Shown: positions 51,153 to 59,093 of the stretch, in pieces
Position numbering within the stretch: the first letter of the stretch is position 1
Layout: each line of letters starts with the position of its first letter
DNA from: Paracidovorax oryzae ATCC 19882
GTDB taxonomy: Bacteria; Pseudomonadota; Gammaproteobacteria; Burkholderiales; Burkholderiaceae_C
DNA: 64,000 nt
Assembly (NCBI RefSeq): GCF_000687165.1
Contig: NZ_JMKU01000022.1
Span: forward strand, 1 to 64,000
Reading direction: 5' to 3'
Made by a program: the position numbers and the translations under genes
The notes under the pieces: model-generated
The model's input: only the letters and a program-made list of their open reading frames with translations
The model's database searches: none
What the model was told of the DNA's origin: nothing

Positions 51153-52577
51153 ATGTCGATCGAATGGCTGGTGGTGGTCGCGTTGCTCGCGCTCATCACC
51201 GTGCTCCTGGGAGTGCTGCTGCTGCGCAGCCCCCGACCCGAGCTTCCCCCCGAATGGGCCATGCGCCTGCAGCGCCTGGAGCAGGTGGCCCAGGCCACGC
51301 AACTGGCGGTGGCGAAGAATGACGGCGCGCTGGAAGGCATGGCCCAGCAGTTGCGCGGCTTCACGCAGGCCACGCACGCGCACCTGGAGGGCCAGCGGGA
51401 AGTGCTGGACGAGCGGCTTGCGCAGGCGGTGCACGACGCCCGCTCGGGCCGTGCGGAACTGCGCGAAGGCTTCGATGCCTTCGAGGCCCGGCTGGGGCAA
51501 CGGATGGCCCAGGCGCAGGCCGATGCCGCCGTGGCCCGCCGCGAACTGGCGGAAGCCCTGGGCGCCTTCCGCGCCGAACTGACGCAGACCTCGGAGTCGC
51601 TGCGCACCGCGCTGCACGAGCGTCTGGCGGCCATCCAGTCGGACAACGCGGCCCGCCTGGAGGAGATGCGCCGCACCGTGGACGAGAAGCTGCACGCCAC
51701 GCTGGAGCAGCGGCTGGGCGAATCGTTCAGGATGGTGAGCGACCGGCTGGAGCAGGTGCACCGCGGCCTGGGAGAGATGCAGACGCTGGCCGCCAGCGTG
51801 GGCGACCTCAAGCGCGTGATGACCAACGTGAAGACGCGCGGCACCTGGGGCGAACTGCAGCTGGGCGCCATCATCGAGAACGTGCTGGCGCCGGAGCAGT
51901 ATGCGCGCAACGTGAAGACGGTGCCGGGCAGCGACGAAATGGTGGAGTTCGCCATTCGCCTGCCGGGCCGGGGCCAGGAGGAGCCGGTCTGGCTGCCCAT
52001 CGACGCGAAGTTTCCGGTGGAGTCCTATCAGCGCCTGCTGGACGCGCACGACGCGGCGGACAAGGCGGCCGTCCTGGCGGCGGGCAACGCGCTGGAGGCC
52101 GCGGTCCGCTTCGAAGCGCGCAAGATCGCCGCCAAGTATGTGTCGCCGCCGCACACCACGGATTTCGCGGTGCTGTACCTGCCCACCGAAGGGCTGTTCG
52201 CCGAAGTGGTTCGCCGTCCGGGCCTCGTGGAGGCGCTGCAGGGCGAATGCCGCGTGATGGTGGCCGGGCCCGCGAACCTCGCGGCCATGCTCAGCAGCCT
52301 GCAGATGGGTTTCAAGACGCTGGCGATCGAGAAGCGCTCTTCCGAGGTGTGGGGGCTGCTGGGCGCGGTGAAGACGGAATTCGCCAAGTTCGGCGACGTG
52401 GTGGAGGCCACGCGCAAGTCGATCGACGCCGCGGCCAAGCGCTTCGACGAGGTGGGCGTGCGCACGCGCGCCATCCAGCGGCGGCTGCGGGACGTGCAGG
52501 AGCTGCCTGCGGACGAAGCCGGTGCGGTACCGGCCGTGGAAGCACCGGCGGGCCACCGCCCGGAAGCGCCGAACTGA
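51153..52577 (+). CDS. rmuC: DNA recombination protein RmuC
   Basis: The 474-residue protein has an N-terminal membrane helix (WLVVVALLALITVLLGVLLL), a long coiled coil (about 40-210) and the RmuC nuclease-like domain (about 220-440: TRGTWGELQLGAIIENVLAPEQYARNV, LPIDAKFPVESYQRLL, LYLPTEGLFAEVVRRPGLVE). It limits inversions and large rearrangements at repeats in E. coli. It is followed after 1 bp by the MFS gene, with which it may be co-transcribed. Confidence 0.93.
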   Translation: MSIEWLVVVALLALITVLLGVLLLRSPRPELPPEWAMRLQRLEQVAQATQLAVAKNDGALEGMAQQLRGFTQATHAHLEGQREVLDERLAQAVHDARSGRAELREGFDAFEARLGQRMAQAQADAAVARRELAEALGAFRAELTQTSESLRTALHERLAAIQSDNAARLEEMRRTVDEKLHATLEQRLGESFRMVSDRLEQVHRGLGEMQTLAASVGDLKRVMTNVKTRGTWGELQLGAIIENVLAPEQYARNVKTVPGSDEMVEFAIRLPGRGQEEPVWLPIDAKFPVESYQRLLDAHDAADKAAVLAAGNALEAAVRFEARKIAAKYVSPPHTTDFAVLYLPTEGLFAEVVRRPGLVEALQGECRVMVAGPANLAAMLSSLQMGFKTLAIEKRSSEVWGLLGAVKTEFAKFGDVVEATRKSIDAAAKRFDEVGVRTRAIQRRLRDVQELPADEAGAVPAVEAPAGHRPEAPN

Positions 52578-52578
52578 A

Positions 52579-53772
52579 ATGGACACCGCGCTCGCACGGC
52601 TGATCGCCGGCCAGATATGCATCCATGCCAGCATGACCGGCATGCGCCTGGCAGCCCCGCTGCTGGCACTGCGCGAGGGCTACAGCGCGGCGGCCGTCGG
52701 TGCCCTGCTGGCGCTGTTCGCGCTCACCCAGGTGTTCCTGTCGCTGCCGGCGGGGCGGTACGCCGATCGCCACGGACTGAAGCGGCCCGTCGGCTGGGCG
52801 GTGGGCGTGGCCAGCGCGGGGGCGGCCGGCGCGCTTGTCTGGCCGTCCTTTCCCATGCTCTGCCTGGCCGCGCTGCTGACCGGCGGTGCGTCCGGGGCTG
52901 CCATGATCGCGCTGCAGCGCCACGTCGGCCGCGCCGCGCATGGCTCCGAGCAACTGCGGCGGGTGTTCAGCTGGCTGGCCATCGGCCCGGCCGTGTCCAA
53001 CTTCGTGGGGCCGTTCTTCACCGGCCTGCTGATCGACCATGCAGGGCCGGTGCCCGGCAGCACGGCGGGCTACCGCGCAGCCTTCGCGCTCACGGCGCTG
53101 CTGCCGGTGGCCACATGGTTCTGGGTGCGTGCGACGGTGGAGCTGCCGCCCATCGCGGCGGCGCAAGGGGGCCCGCGCTCCCGCGCGTGGGACCTGCTGG
53201 GCGACACGGGCTTCCGCCGCCTGCTGCTGGTGAACTGGCTGCTGTCGTCCTGCTGGGACGTGCATACCTTCGTGGTGCCGCTGCTGGGGCATGAGCGGGG
53301 GCTGTCCGCCTCGGTCATCGGCTCCATCCTGGGCGCGTTCGCCATCGCCGCCGCGGCCATACGCGTGCTCATGCCGTTGGTAGCCGCGCGCCTGAAAGAG
53401 GCCTCCGTGGTGATGTGGGCCATGGTGGCGACGGCCTGCCTCTTCGCCATCTATCCGCTGCTGCCCACCGCCTGGGCGCTGGGCCTGTGCTCGGTCCTAT
53501 TGGGCTTCGCGCTGGGCTCGGTGCAGCCGATGATCATGAGCATGCTGCACCAGATCACGCCCCACCACCGCCACGGCGAGGCGCTGGGCCTGCGCCTGAT
53601 GGCGATCAACGCGTCCAGCGTGGCGATGCCCGTGCTGTTCGGCTCGGCTGGTGCGCTGATCGGAGTGGCCGGGCTGTTCTGGGTGGTGGGGGGCGTCGTG
53701 GGGCTGGGTGCGCGGGTCGCCCGCAACCTGGGGCAAGGCAGCGGGTCCCTGCACGGTGCGGTGCAGGATTGA
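52579..53772 (+). CDS. MFS transporter
   Basis: The 397-residue membrane protein has about twelve helices. It shows the MFS loop 2-3 motif as GRYADRHGLKRPVGWA (G-x-x-x-D-x-x-G-R/K) and internal repeats of helical hairpins. The pattern with ISWLAIGPAVSNFVGPFFTG resembles drug/metabolite efflux members, but the substrate is unknown. ATG 52579 begins 1 bp after the rmuC stop; the earlier start in that frame lies inside rmuC. Confidence 0.85.
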   Translation: MDTALARLIAGQICIHASMTGMRLAAPLLALREGYSAAAVGALLALFALTQVFLSLPAGRYADRHGLKRPVGWAVGVASAGAAGALVWPSFPMLCLAALLTGGASGAAMIALQRHVGRAAHGSEQLRRVFSWLAIGPAVSNFVGPFFTGLLIDHAGPVPGSTAGYRAAFALTALLPVATWFWVRATVELPPIAAAQGGPRSRAWDLLGDTGFRRLLLVNWLLSSCWDVHTFVVPLLGHERGLSASVIGSILGAFAIAAAAIRVLMPLVAARLKEASVVMWAMVATACLFAIYPLLPTAWALGLCSVLLGFALGSVQPMIMSMLHQITPHHRHGEALGLRLMAINASSVAMPVLFGSAGALIGVAGLFWVVGGVVGLGARVARNLGQGSGSLHGAVQD

Positions 53773-53793
53773 CCTGGGACCTGGCTGTCCCTG

Positions 53794-54474
53794 TCAGTGA
53801 CCGGGGGAGGACGAAGTGGCGCGGCGGGAGCGCACCGGCTCGCCGTGGTCTCCTCTGACAAGGCCCAGCAGAATATTGATCAGGGCCCTGGAGTCCCGGG
53901 CCCTGCTGGCGGCGTCCACAACGCTCGGGGCAGCGATGCCGTCCGCCAGGTCGGCAAGGTGATCGACGACCTGCTGGGTGTGAACCCCTGTTGCATCGGT
54001 CATGTCGTCGGGGTCGCCTTCCGCGGCCACGGTGACATGGTTCAGGGCACCGAGCAGCAGGCTGCGGTCGATCTGCGGGGCGAGCATCCTTCTGACAGCC
54101 GCGATGCCCTCCTGCAACAGTCCAGCACTTAGCTGGACGATCGCCCGCCCGGCGAGCATCTGGAAACCCAACCCCGCCATCTGGACGCCCTGCGCCGCGG
54201 CCGTTCCATCTCCGCGTGCCCTGTTGGTCACCGCCTGGAAGGCTCCCGTGGCCATCAATCCCACGGCCGTGGTGTTGTAGGTACGGCTCAAGATCGTGCG
54301 GGGAGACGGCAAGTCGGCTCCGGCAGCTCGACGCTGGGGCATGCCTTCGGGCGCTTCGTGCCGGGCTCTTGGTCGTGCTCGCGTGGGAGACGTATCGGAG
54401 TCGTCGTTGCGCGATGAACTGGCGCGGGATGTGCTGGGGGCGCTGTTGGAGATGCGGCGCATAAGTGTCTGCAT
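53794..54474 (-). CDS. Ser/Thr-rich protein, candidate type III effector
   Basis: I do not recognise a family. The 226-residue protein has an N-terminus rich in Ser/Thr (13 of the first 31 residues: ISNSAPSTSRASSSRNDDSD) and Arg/Pro, with no Sec leader, the usual composition of type III secretion signals. A hydrophobic central part (TTAVGLMATGAFQAVTNRA; GVQMAGLGFQMLAGRAIVQLSAGLLQEG) and a region ALNHVTVAAEGDPDDMTD follow. A HrpX PIP-like motif lies upstream. Effector status is inference; no type III apparatus genes are in the window. Confidence 0.55.
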   Translation of the reverse strand: MQTLMRRISNSAPSTSRASSSRNDDSDTSPTRARPRARHEAPEGMPQRRAAGADLPSPRTILSRTYNTTAVGLMATGAFQAVTNRARGDGTAAAQGVQMAGLGFQMLAGRAIVQLSAGLLQEGIAAVRRMLAPQIDRSLLLGALNHVTVAAEGDPDDMTDATGVHTQQVVDHLADLADGIAAPSVVDAASRARDSRALINILLGLVRGDHGEPVRSRRATSSSPGH

Positions 54475-54529
54475 GGAATTGGATTGCTTCCATTCTTTGC
54501 GACGCCCGCGCGGGCCGGGGGCCTCCCGG

Positions 54530-54555
54530 CCGAACCGGTTACCGGTCTTTGCGAA
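54530..54555 (-). promoter_or_regulatory. PIP-box-like element with 16-bp spacing
   Basis: On the minus strand TTCGC (54555-54551) is followed, after 16 bp, by TTCGG (54534-54530), about 56 bp before the start of the Ser/Thr-rich gene. The plant-inducible promoter box of HrpX regulons is TTCGB-N15-TTCGB, so spacing is one base too long. It is a weak match. Confidence 0.3.
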
Positions 54556-54562
54556 GACCGGT
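54541..54562. repeat. Perfect hairpin in the effector-LOG intergenic region
   Basis: ACCGGTCTT (54541-54549) and AAGACCGGT (54554-54562) form perfect 9-bp arms with a TGCG loop, and the TTCGC of the PIP-like motif is inside it. On the minus strand it lies 57 bp beyond the stop of the LOG gene, which could make it the 3' end of that transcript. Confidence 0.55.
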
Positions 54563-54618
54563 CGCCGTACGCGAGATGCTGCCCAGGACTGCTCCTGCTC
54601 CCTCGCGTCGCCAGGGCG

Positions 54619-55482
54619 TCAGAGCTTGTAGAACGCCTTGATGAGCCCCCAGGCTTCTTCCGGATCATCCGTGTAGTGAAAGAGGTTCAGGTCGGCCGCC
54701 GAGATCGTGCCCTGTTCCACCAGCGCGTCGAAGTTGACGAGACTCTTCCAGAACTCGGTGCCGAAGAGCACGATGGGCACGGGCTTGGCCTTGCCGGTCT
54801 GCACCAGCGTGAGCACCTCGAACAACTCGTCGAGCGTGCCGAAGCCGCCGGGGAAGGCCACCAGCGCCTTCGCCCGCATCATGAAATGCATCTTGCGCAG
54901 CGCGAAGTAATGGAACTTGAAGGACAGCGACGGCGAGATGTAGCGGTTGCCGCTCTGCTCGTGCGGCAGGGCGATGTTGAGGCCCACGTTGAGCGCCCCG
55001 GCTTCGTGCGCGCCGCGGTTGGCGGCCTCCATGATGCCCGGGCCGCCGCCGGTGCAGATGTAGATGCGGTCGGAGGGCGGAAGCTGCTGGCTGTAGTTCG
55101 CCACGACGCCGGCGAAGCGGCGCGCGAGGTCGTAGTAGCGGGCATTGCGCACGGCCAGCTGCGCGCGCGCGATGCGGGAAGCGTCCCCGCTGGCTTCGGC
55201 GTCGGCCAGTTGCTGGGCGGCGTCTTCGGGTGCCAGGAAGCGCGCGCTGCCGTACACCACCACGGTGTTCTCGATGCCCTGGGCGGTCTGGCCCAGGTCG
55301 GGCTTGAGCATCTCGAGCTGGAAGCGGATGCCGCGGGTCTCGCGGCGCAGCATGAATTCCGGATCCGCGAAGGCGAGCCGGTAGGCATCCGCATGCAGGG
55401 GGTTGCCGTTCACGGCATGGTTGTGCAGCTCGGCCCAGGCGTTGGCCAGCCGGCTTTCGTTGAGTTCGGTATTGGATTCCAT
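54619..55482 (-). CDS. LOG-family (cytokinin riboside 5'-monophosphate phosphoribohydrolase-like) protein
   Basis: The 287-residue protein carries the LOG signatures GGGPGIMEAANRGA and PGGFGTLDELFEVLT with Rossmann fold. LOG enzymes release free cytokinin bases from nucleotide forms; many bacterial members (PpnN type) instead cleave purine or pyrimidine monophosphates, and long forms like this are closer to that type. The start at 55480-55482 is chosen since it begins MESNTELNESR; an upstream in-frame ATG adds 24 residues. Its location near a possible effector is noted, not interpreted. Confidence 0.88.
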   Translation of the reverse strand: MESNTELNESRLANAWAELHNHAVNGNPLHADAYRLAFADPEFMLRRETRGIRFQLEMLKPDLGQTAQGIENTVVVYGSARFLAPEDAAQQLADAEASGDASRIARAQLAVRNARYYDLARRFAGVVANYSQQLPPSDRIYICTGGGPGIMEAANRGAHEAGALNVGLNIALPHEQSGNRYISPSLSFKFHYFALRKMHFMMRAKALVAFPGGFGTLDELFEVLTLVQTGKAKPVPIVLFGTEFWKSLVNFDALVEQGTISAADLNLFHYTDDPEEAWGLIKAFYKL

Positions 55483-55555
55483 GGAAGCGATGGTGCGGGG
55501 GAAAGATGGCACGGCCGTGGCCATGCCGGGGAGACAGTGGCGAGTGTGCGACAAA

Positions 55556-55936
55556 TCAGCGGGCCAGCCACCACAGTGCCGTGCGCATGCCGGCCCAGGT
55601 GAGGGCCAGCGAACCGCCCAGGTGCACCGCGATGGTGCCGAACGCCAGCCCGAAGCGCTGCTGCATGAGCATGGTGACCACTTCGCCGGAGAAGCTGGAG
55701 AACGTGGTGAGCGTTCCCAGGAAGCCGGTGATCACGAGCAGGCGCCACGCGGGATCGATGTCCGGGCGGCTGGTGAATACCGCCAGCGCGATGCCGATGC
55801 AGTAGCCCCCGATGAGGTTCACGGCCAGCGTGCCCCAGGGAATGATCCCGCCCGGATTGAGCCAGAGTGCGAATCCCCAGCGCATCAGGGCGCCGACGCA
55901 GGCGGCCAGGCAGATGACGACGATGTTGAGCAGCAT
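55556..55936 (-). CDS. crcB: Fluoride ion transporter CrcB/Fluc
   Basis: The 126-residue membrane protein has four helices and the family motifs GALMRWGFAL, GTLAVNLIGGYCIGI and GFLGTLTTFSSFSGEV. It exports fluoride as a dual-topology dimer. No fluoride riboswitch is visible: the gap to dctM is 38 bp and holds no recognisable aptamer. Confidence 0.93.
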   Translation of the reverse strand: MLLNIVVICLAACVGALMRWGFALWLNPGGIIPWGTLAVNLIGGYCIGIALAVFTSRPDIDPAWRLLVITGFLGTLTTFSSFSGEVVTMLMQQRFGLAFGTIAVHLGGSLALTWAGMRTALWWLAR

Positions 55937-55974
55937 GCCCCGGAGTATGTCAGGACGCGCGGGCGCCCGGGGGC

Positions 55975-57312
55975 TTACCCTCCGTCCTTGCCCATCACCA
56001 GGTCGGGGAGCACGGTGACGATCTGCGGGAAGAGGGTGATGAGCGCGATGCAGGCCACCAGGCAGAGGAAAAAGGGAATCGCTGCGCGGGCGATGGTATT
56101 GCTGTCCTTGCCCGTCATGTTCTGCAGCACGAAGAGGTTGAACCCTACCGGCGGCGTGACCTCGGCGATCTCCACCAGCAGCACGATGAAGATGCCGAAC
56201 CACACCAGGTCGAAGCCGGCTTTCTGGATCATCGGCAGCACCACCGCGCTGGTGAGCACGATCATGCTGATGCCGTCGAGCGCCGTGCCCAGCACCAGGT
56301 ACACGATCGTCAGCACCGCGATCAGGGCGTAGGGTGGCAGGTGCATGGATTCGACCCATTCGGCCAGTTCGCGCGGTATGCCGGTGAAGGCCATGGTCTT
56401 GGTGAGGAAGGCCGCGCCCGCGAGGATGAACATGATCATGCAGCTGGTGCGGGTCGCGCCCATCAGGCCCTCGCAGAAATTCCGCCATGTCAGCGACCGG
56501 CTCCAGAGTGCCAGGCCCAGCGATCCCGCCACGCCGAAGGCCGCGCACTCGGTGGCCGTGGCATAGCCTGCCACCAGCACCCAGACGATGAACACGATCA
56601 GCACCGTGACGGGGATGAGGTGGCCCGACTGCCGTATCTTCTGGCGCAGCGTGGTGGGTGGGTCGGCCGCCGGCACCCGGTCGGGATGACGCAGGCTCCA
56701 CCAGCCGATGTAGCCCGAGAAGAGAAGCATGAGCAGCAACCCCGGCAGGAAGCCCGCCAGGAAGATGCGGATGATGGAGGCATCGGCGGCCACCGCGTAC
56801 ACCACCATGGTGATGGAAGGCGGGATGAGGATGCCCAGCGTGCCGGCCGTGGCCAGCGAGCCGAGGGCCAGGCGCTCGTCGTAGCCGCGCCGCAGCAGCT
56901 CCGGCAGGGCGACCTTGCTGATGGTGGCGCAGGTGGCGGCCGAGGATCCCGACACCGAGCCGAAGATGCCGCAGCCCAGGATGGTGGTGTGCATCAGCCG
57001 GCCCGGCACCCGGTTGAGCCAGGGCCGCAGCCCTTCGAACATCTCCTCGCTCAGCCGGGTGCGGAACAGGATCTCGCCCATCCAGATGAAAAGGGGCAGC
57101 GCCGCCAGTTCCCAGCTCGCGTTGCTTTCCCAGAAGGCCGAGAACAGGTTCTTGCCAGGCTGGGTGCTGGTGAAGAAGGCCTGGCCCACCCAGCCGCAGA
57201 TGGCCAGCGTCATCGCGATCCAGACGCCGCCCGCGAGCAGCACGATCATCAGCAGCAGCAGGATGCCGCCCACCATCAGGATGTCCATGGCACTGGTCTT
57301 TCTGCCGCGCAT
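55975..57312 (-). CDS. dctM: TRAP transporter large permease DctM
   Basis: The 445-residue protein has about twelve membrane segments (WIAMTLAICGWVGQAFF; GCGIFGSVSGSSAATCATI; GSLATAGTLGILIPPSITMVVYA; TPPVGFNLFVLQNMTGKDSNTI), the hallmarks of DctM. It carries substrate with DctP and DctQ. The start could also be at ATG 57286-57288. Confidence 0.93.
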   Translation of the reverse strand: MRGRKTSAMDILMVGGILLLLMIVLLAGGVWIAMTLAICGWVGQAFFTSTQPGKNLFSAFWESNASWELAALPLFIWMGEILFRTRLSEEMFEGLRPWLNRVPGRLMHTTILGCGIFGSVSGSSAATCATISKVALPELLRRGYDERLALGSLATAGTLGILIPPSITMVVYAVAADASIIRIFLAGFLPGLLLMLLFSGYIGWWSLRHPDRVPAADPPTTLRQKIRQSGHLIPVTVLIVFIVWVLVAGYATATECAAFGVAGSLGLALWSRSLTWRNFCEGLMGATRTSCMIMFILAGAAFLTKTMAFTGIPRELAEWVESMHLPPYALIAVLTIVYLVLGTALDGISMIVLTSAVVLPMIQKAGFDLVWFGIFIVLLVEIAEVTPPVGFNLFVLQNMTGKDSNTIARAAIPFFLCLVACIALITLFPQIVTVLPDLVMGKDGG

Positions 57313-57345
57313 GGCGCAGCCTGGATTCTTGGAAACGGCGGCGCC

Positions 57346-57879
57346 TCAGATGTCGGCGGAGAAGTCCCCGCGCGCGTGGCGCTCCTCGACCGCGCGCACG
57401 AAGCTCGGCGTGCCGCCGCGCAGCACGATCAGGAATTCGTCCAGTACCGCCACCAGCAGCAGCACCGAGCCGATGGCGAAGCTCAGCTGGGGAATCCACA
57501 TCGGGAGCGGCAGCAGGCCCTGGGCCACGTCGTTGAATTCCCAGCTCTCGTAGGTGAACAGGCAGGCGGACCAGGCGAGGTAGGCCGTCGCCACCGTGCC
57601 GATGGCGAGCGCCGCCAGCTCCAAAGCACGGCGCGGGCGCGGTGGCAGCTTTTCCAGCAGCAGGGTGACACGCACGAAATCGCCGTGCTTGAACGCATGG
57701 GCCATGGCGAAGAAGGCAGCGGCAGCGCAAAGCCAGGCGACCACGTCGTTCAGCGCGCCGGTGCGCACGCCCACCTCGCGCAGGATGCTCTGGGCGATCA
57801 TCAGCGCGCAGATCAGCGCGACGCAGGCGGCGCCCAGGGCCCCTGCCGCGAGGTACAGCCGGTCGAGGAAGCGACGCAC
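57346..57879 (-). CDS. dctQ: TRAP transporter small permease DctQ
   Basis: The 177-residue protein has four hydrophobic segments (LGAACVALICALMIAQSILRE; VVAWLCAAAAFFAMAHAFKHGDFVRV; AALAIGTVATAYLAWSACLF; PQLSFAIGSVLLLVAVLDEFLIVLRG) in the family arrangement. It begins 7 bp after dctP and ends 33 bp before dctM. Confidence 0.9.
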   Translation of the reverse strand: MRRFLDRLYLAAGALGAACVALICALMIAQSILREVGVRTGALNDVVAWLCAAAAFFAMAHAFKHGDFVRVTLLLEKLPPRPRRALELAALAIGTVATAYLAWSACLFTYESWEFNDVAQGLLPLPMWIPQLSFAIGSVLLLVAVLDEFLIVLRGGTPSFVRAVEERHARGDFSADI

Positions 57880-57886
57880 GGCCGCC

Positions 57887-58894
57887 TCACCTGGCCGCCG
57901 CGGCGGGGGTGGACTTGCGGTAGGCCGCGATGATCGCTTCGCCGTCCGGACCTGCCTTGCGCAGCCATTCGGCCAGCATCACGTCGCCCACCTGGCGCAG
58001 GTCCGCGGTGAGCTTGGCCGGCGGCGGCAGGATCTTCATCCCCTTGTCGGCCAGGGCTTTCTTGTACCACTCGTTCTTGTCGGCGCTCAGCTTCCAGCCG
58101 CGTGCCTCGGCCTCCGCGGCGGCCTTGAGCAGCGCGTCCTGCGCGGGCTTGTCGAGCGCATCGAAGGCCTTGCGCGAGACGATGACGGCGTTCTTCGGCA
58201 GCCAGGCCTGCGTGTCGTAGAAATACTTGATGCTCTCGTAGAGCTTGCTGTCGTAGCCGGTGGAGCCGGAGGTCATCATCGATTCCACGGCGCCGGTGGC
58301 CATGGCCTGCGAAAGCTCCGCGGCCTGGATGGTCACCGGTTGCGCGCCGATGAGCTCCGCGATCTTGGCGGTGGCAGGGCTGTAGGCACGCCACTTGATG
58401 CCGCGCAGGTCCGCCACGGAGGTGATTTCCTTCTTGCTGTAGATGCCCTGCGGCGGCCATGCCACCGTATAGAGCAGGCGCAGCCCCTGCGCGCCGAGCA
58501 GGCGCTCCAGCACGGGCTTCTGGGCTTCGTACAGGCGCCGGGATTCAGCGTACGAGGTGGCGAGGAACGGGATGCCGTCCGCGCCGAAGACCGCGTTCTC
58601 GTTCTCGAAGTTGGGCAGAAGGATCTCCCCCGCCGGCGCCTGGCCGCCCTGGACCGCGCGCTTGATTTCATTGGCCTTGAAGAGCGATGCGTTCGCGTGC
58701 ACCGTGATGCGCAGCTTGCCCCCGGTCCCGGCTTCCACGTCCTTGGCGAACTGCACCAGGTTCTCGGTATGGAAGTTGGTGGCCGGATACGCGGCCGCGA
58801 GGTCCCAGCGGACCTGCGCGGCCGATGGCGCCGCGGAAAGGACGCCGGCCAGGGCGAGGGCGAGGGCGAGGAGGGGAAGGGCTCTGCGCTGCAT
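57887..58894 (-). CDS. dctP: TRAP transporter solute-binding protein DctP
   Basis: The 335-residue exported protein has leader LPLLALALALAGVLSAAPSA (cleavage near AAQ). The family pattern is FHTENLVQFAKDVEAGTGGKLRITVHANASLFKANEIKRAVQ, and the binding site Arg/Asp region includes ADLRGIKWRAYSPATAKI and GYDSKLYESIKYFYDTQAWL. Ligands in this branch are usually carboxylates or aromatic acids; here unknown. ATG 58894 is preceded by GGAG; the frame extends upstream without a signal. Confidence 0.92.
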   Translation of the reverse strand: MQRRALPLLALALALAGVLSAAPSAAQVRWDLAAAYPATNFHTENLVQFAKDVEAGTGGKLRITVHANASLFKANEIKRAVQGGQAPAGEILLPNFENENAVFGADGIPFLATSYAESRRLYEAQKPVLERLLGAQGLRLLYTVAWPPQGIYSKKEITSVADLRGIKWRAYSPATAKIAELIGAQPVTIQAAELSQAMATGAVESMMTSGSTGYDSKLYESIKYFYDTQAWLPKNAVIVSRKAFDALDKPAQDALLKAAAEAEARGWKLSADKNEWYKKALADKGMKILPPPAKLTADLRQVGDVMLAEWLRKAGPDGEAIIAAYRKSTPAAAAR

Positions 58895-59093
58895 AGGTGC
58901 TCCGGAAGGAAGGTCATCCAGGAAGGGCTGTGCGGTCCGGCACCGCGCGAACGCCGACGCAGGCCGCCAGGGCGCATCGAATGTAAGCGGGGTACCGGGG
59001 AGGGGCACCCCGGGTGCGACCCCGATGCCCCCAGCTCCGCGCTGGTGCTATGCATGTCCCGTGCCAGGCGCGCCGCGGGCCGGACATGGGGCA

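Noticed and set aside
54530-54555. Calling a true PIP box for the candidate effector
   Set aside because: Spacing is 16 and not 15 bp and no clear -10 follows, so it is listed only as PIP-like with low confidence.
55937-55974. Possible fluoride riboswitch before crcB
   Set aside because: The gap is 38 bp and shows no conserved aptamer pieces.
57887-58894. DctP as a fourth member of the Bug proteins
   Set aside because: Its motifs and its DctQ and DctM neighbours place it in the TRAP family, unlike the Bug proteins at 18.7-21.7 kb.
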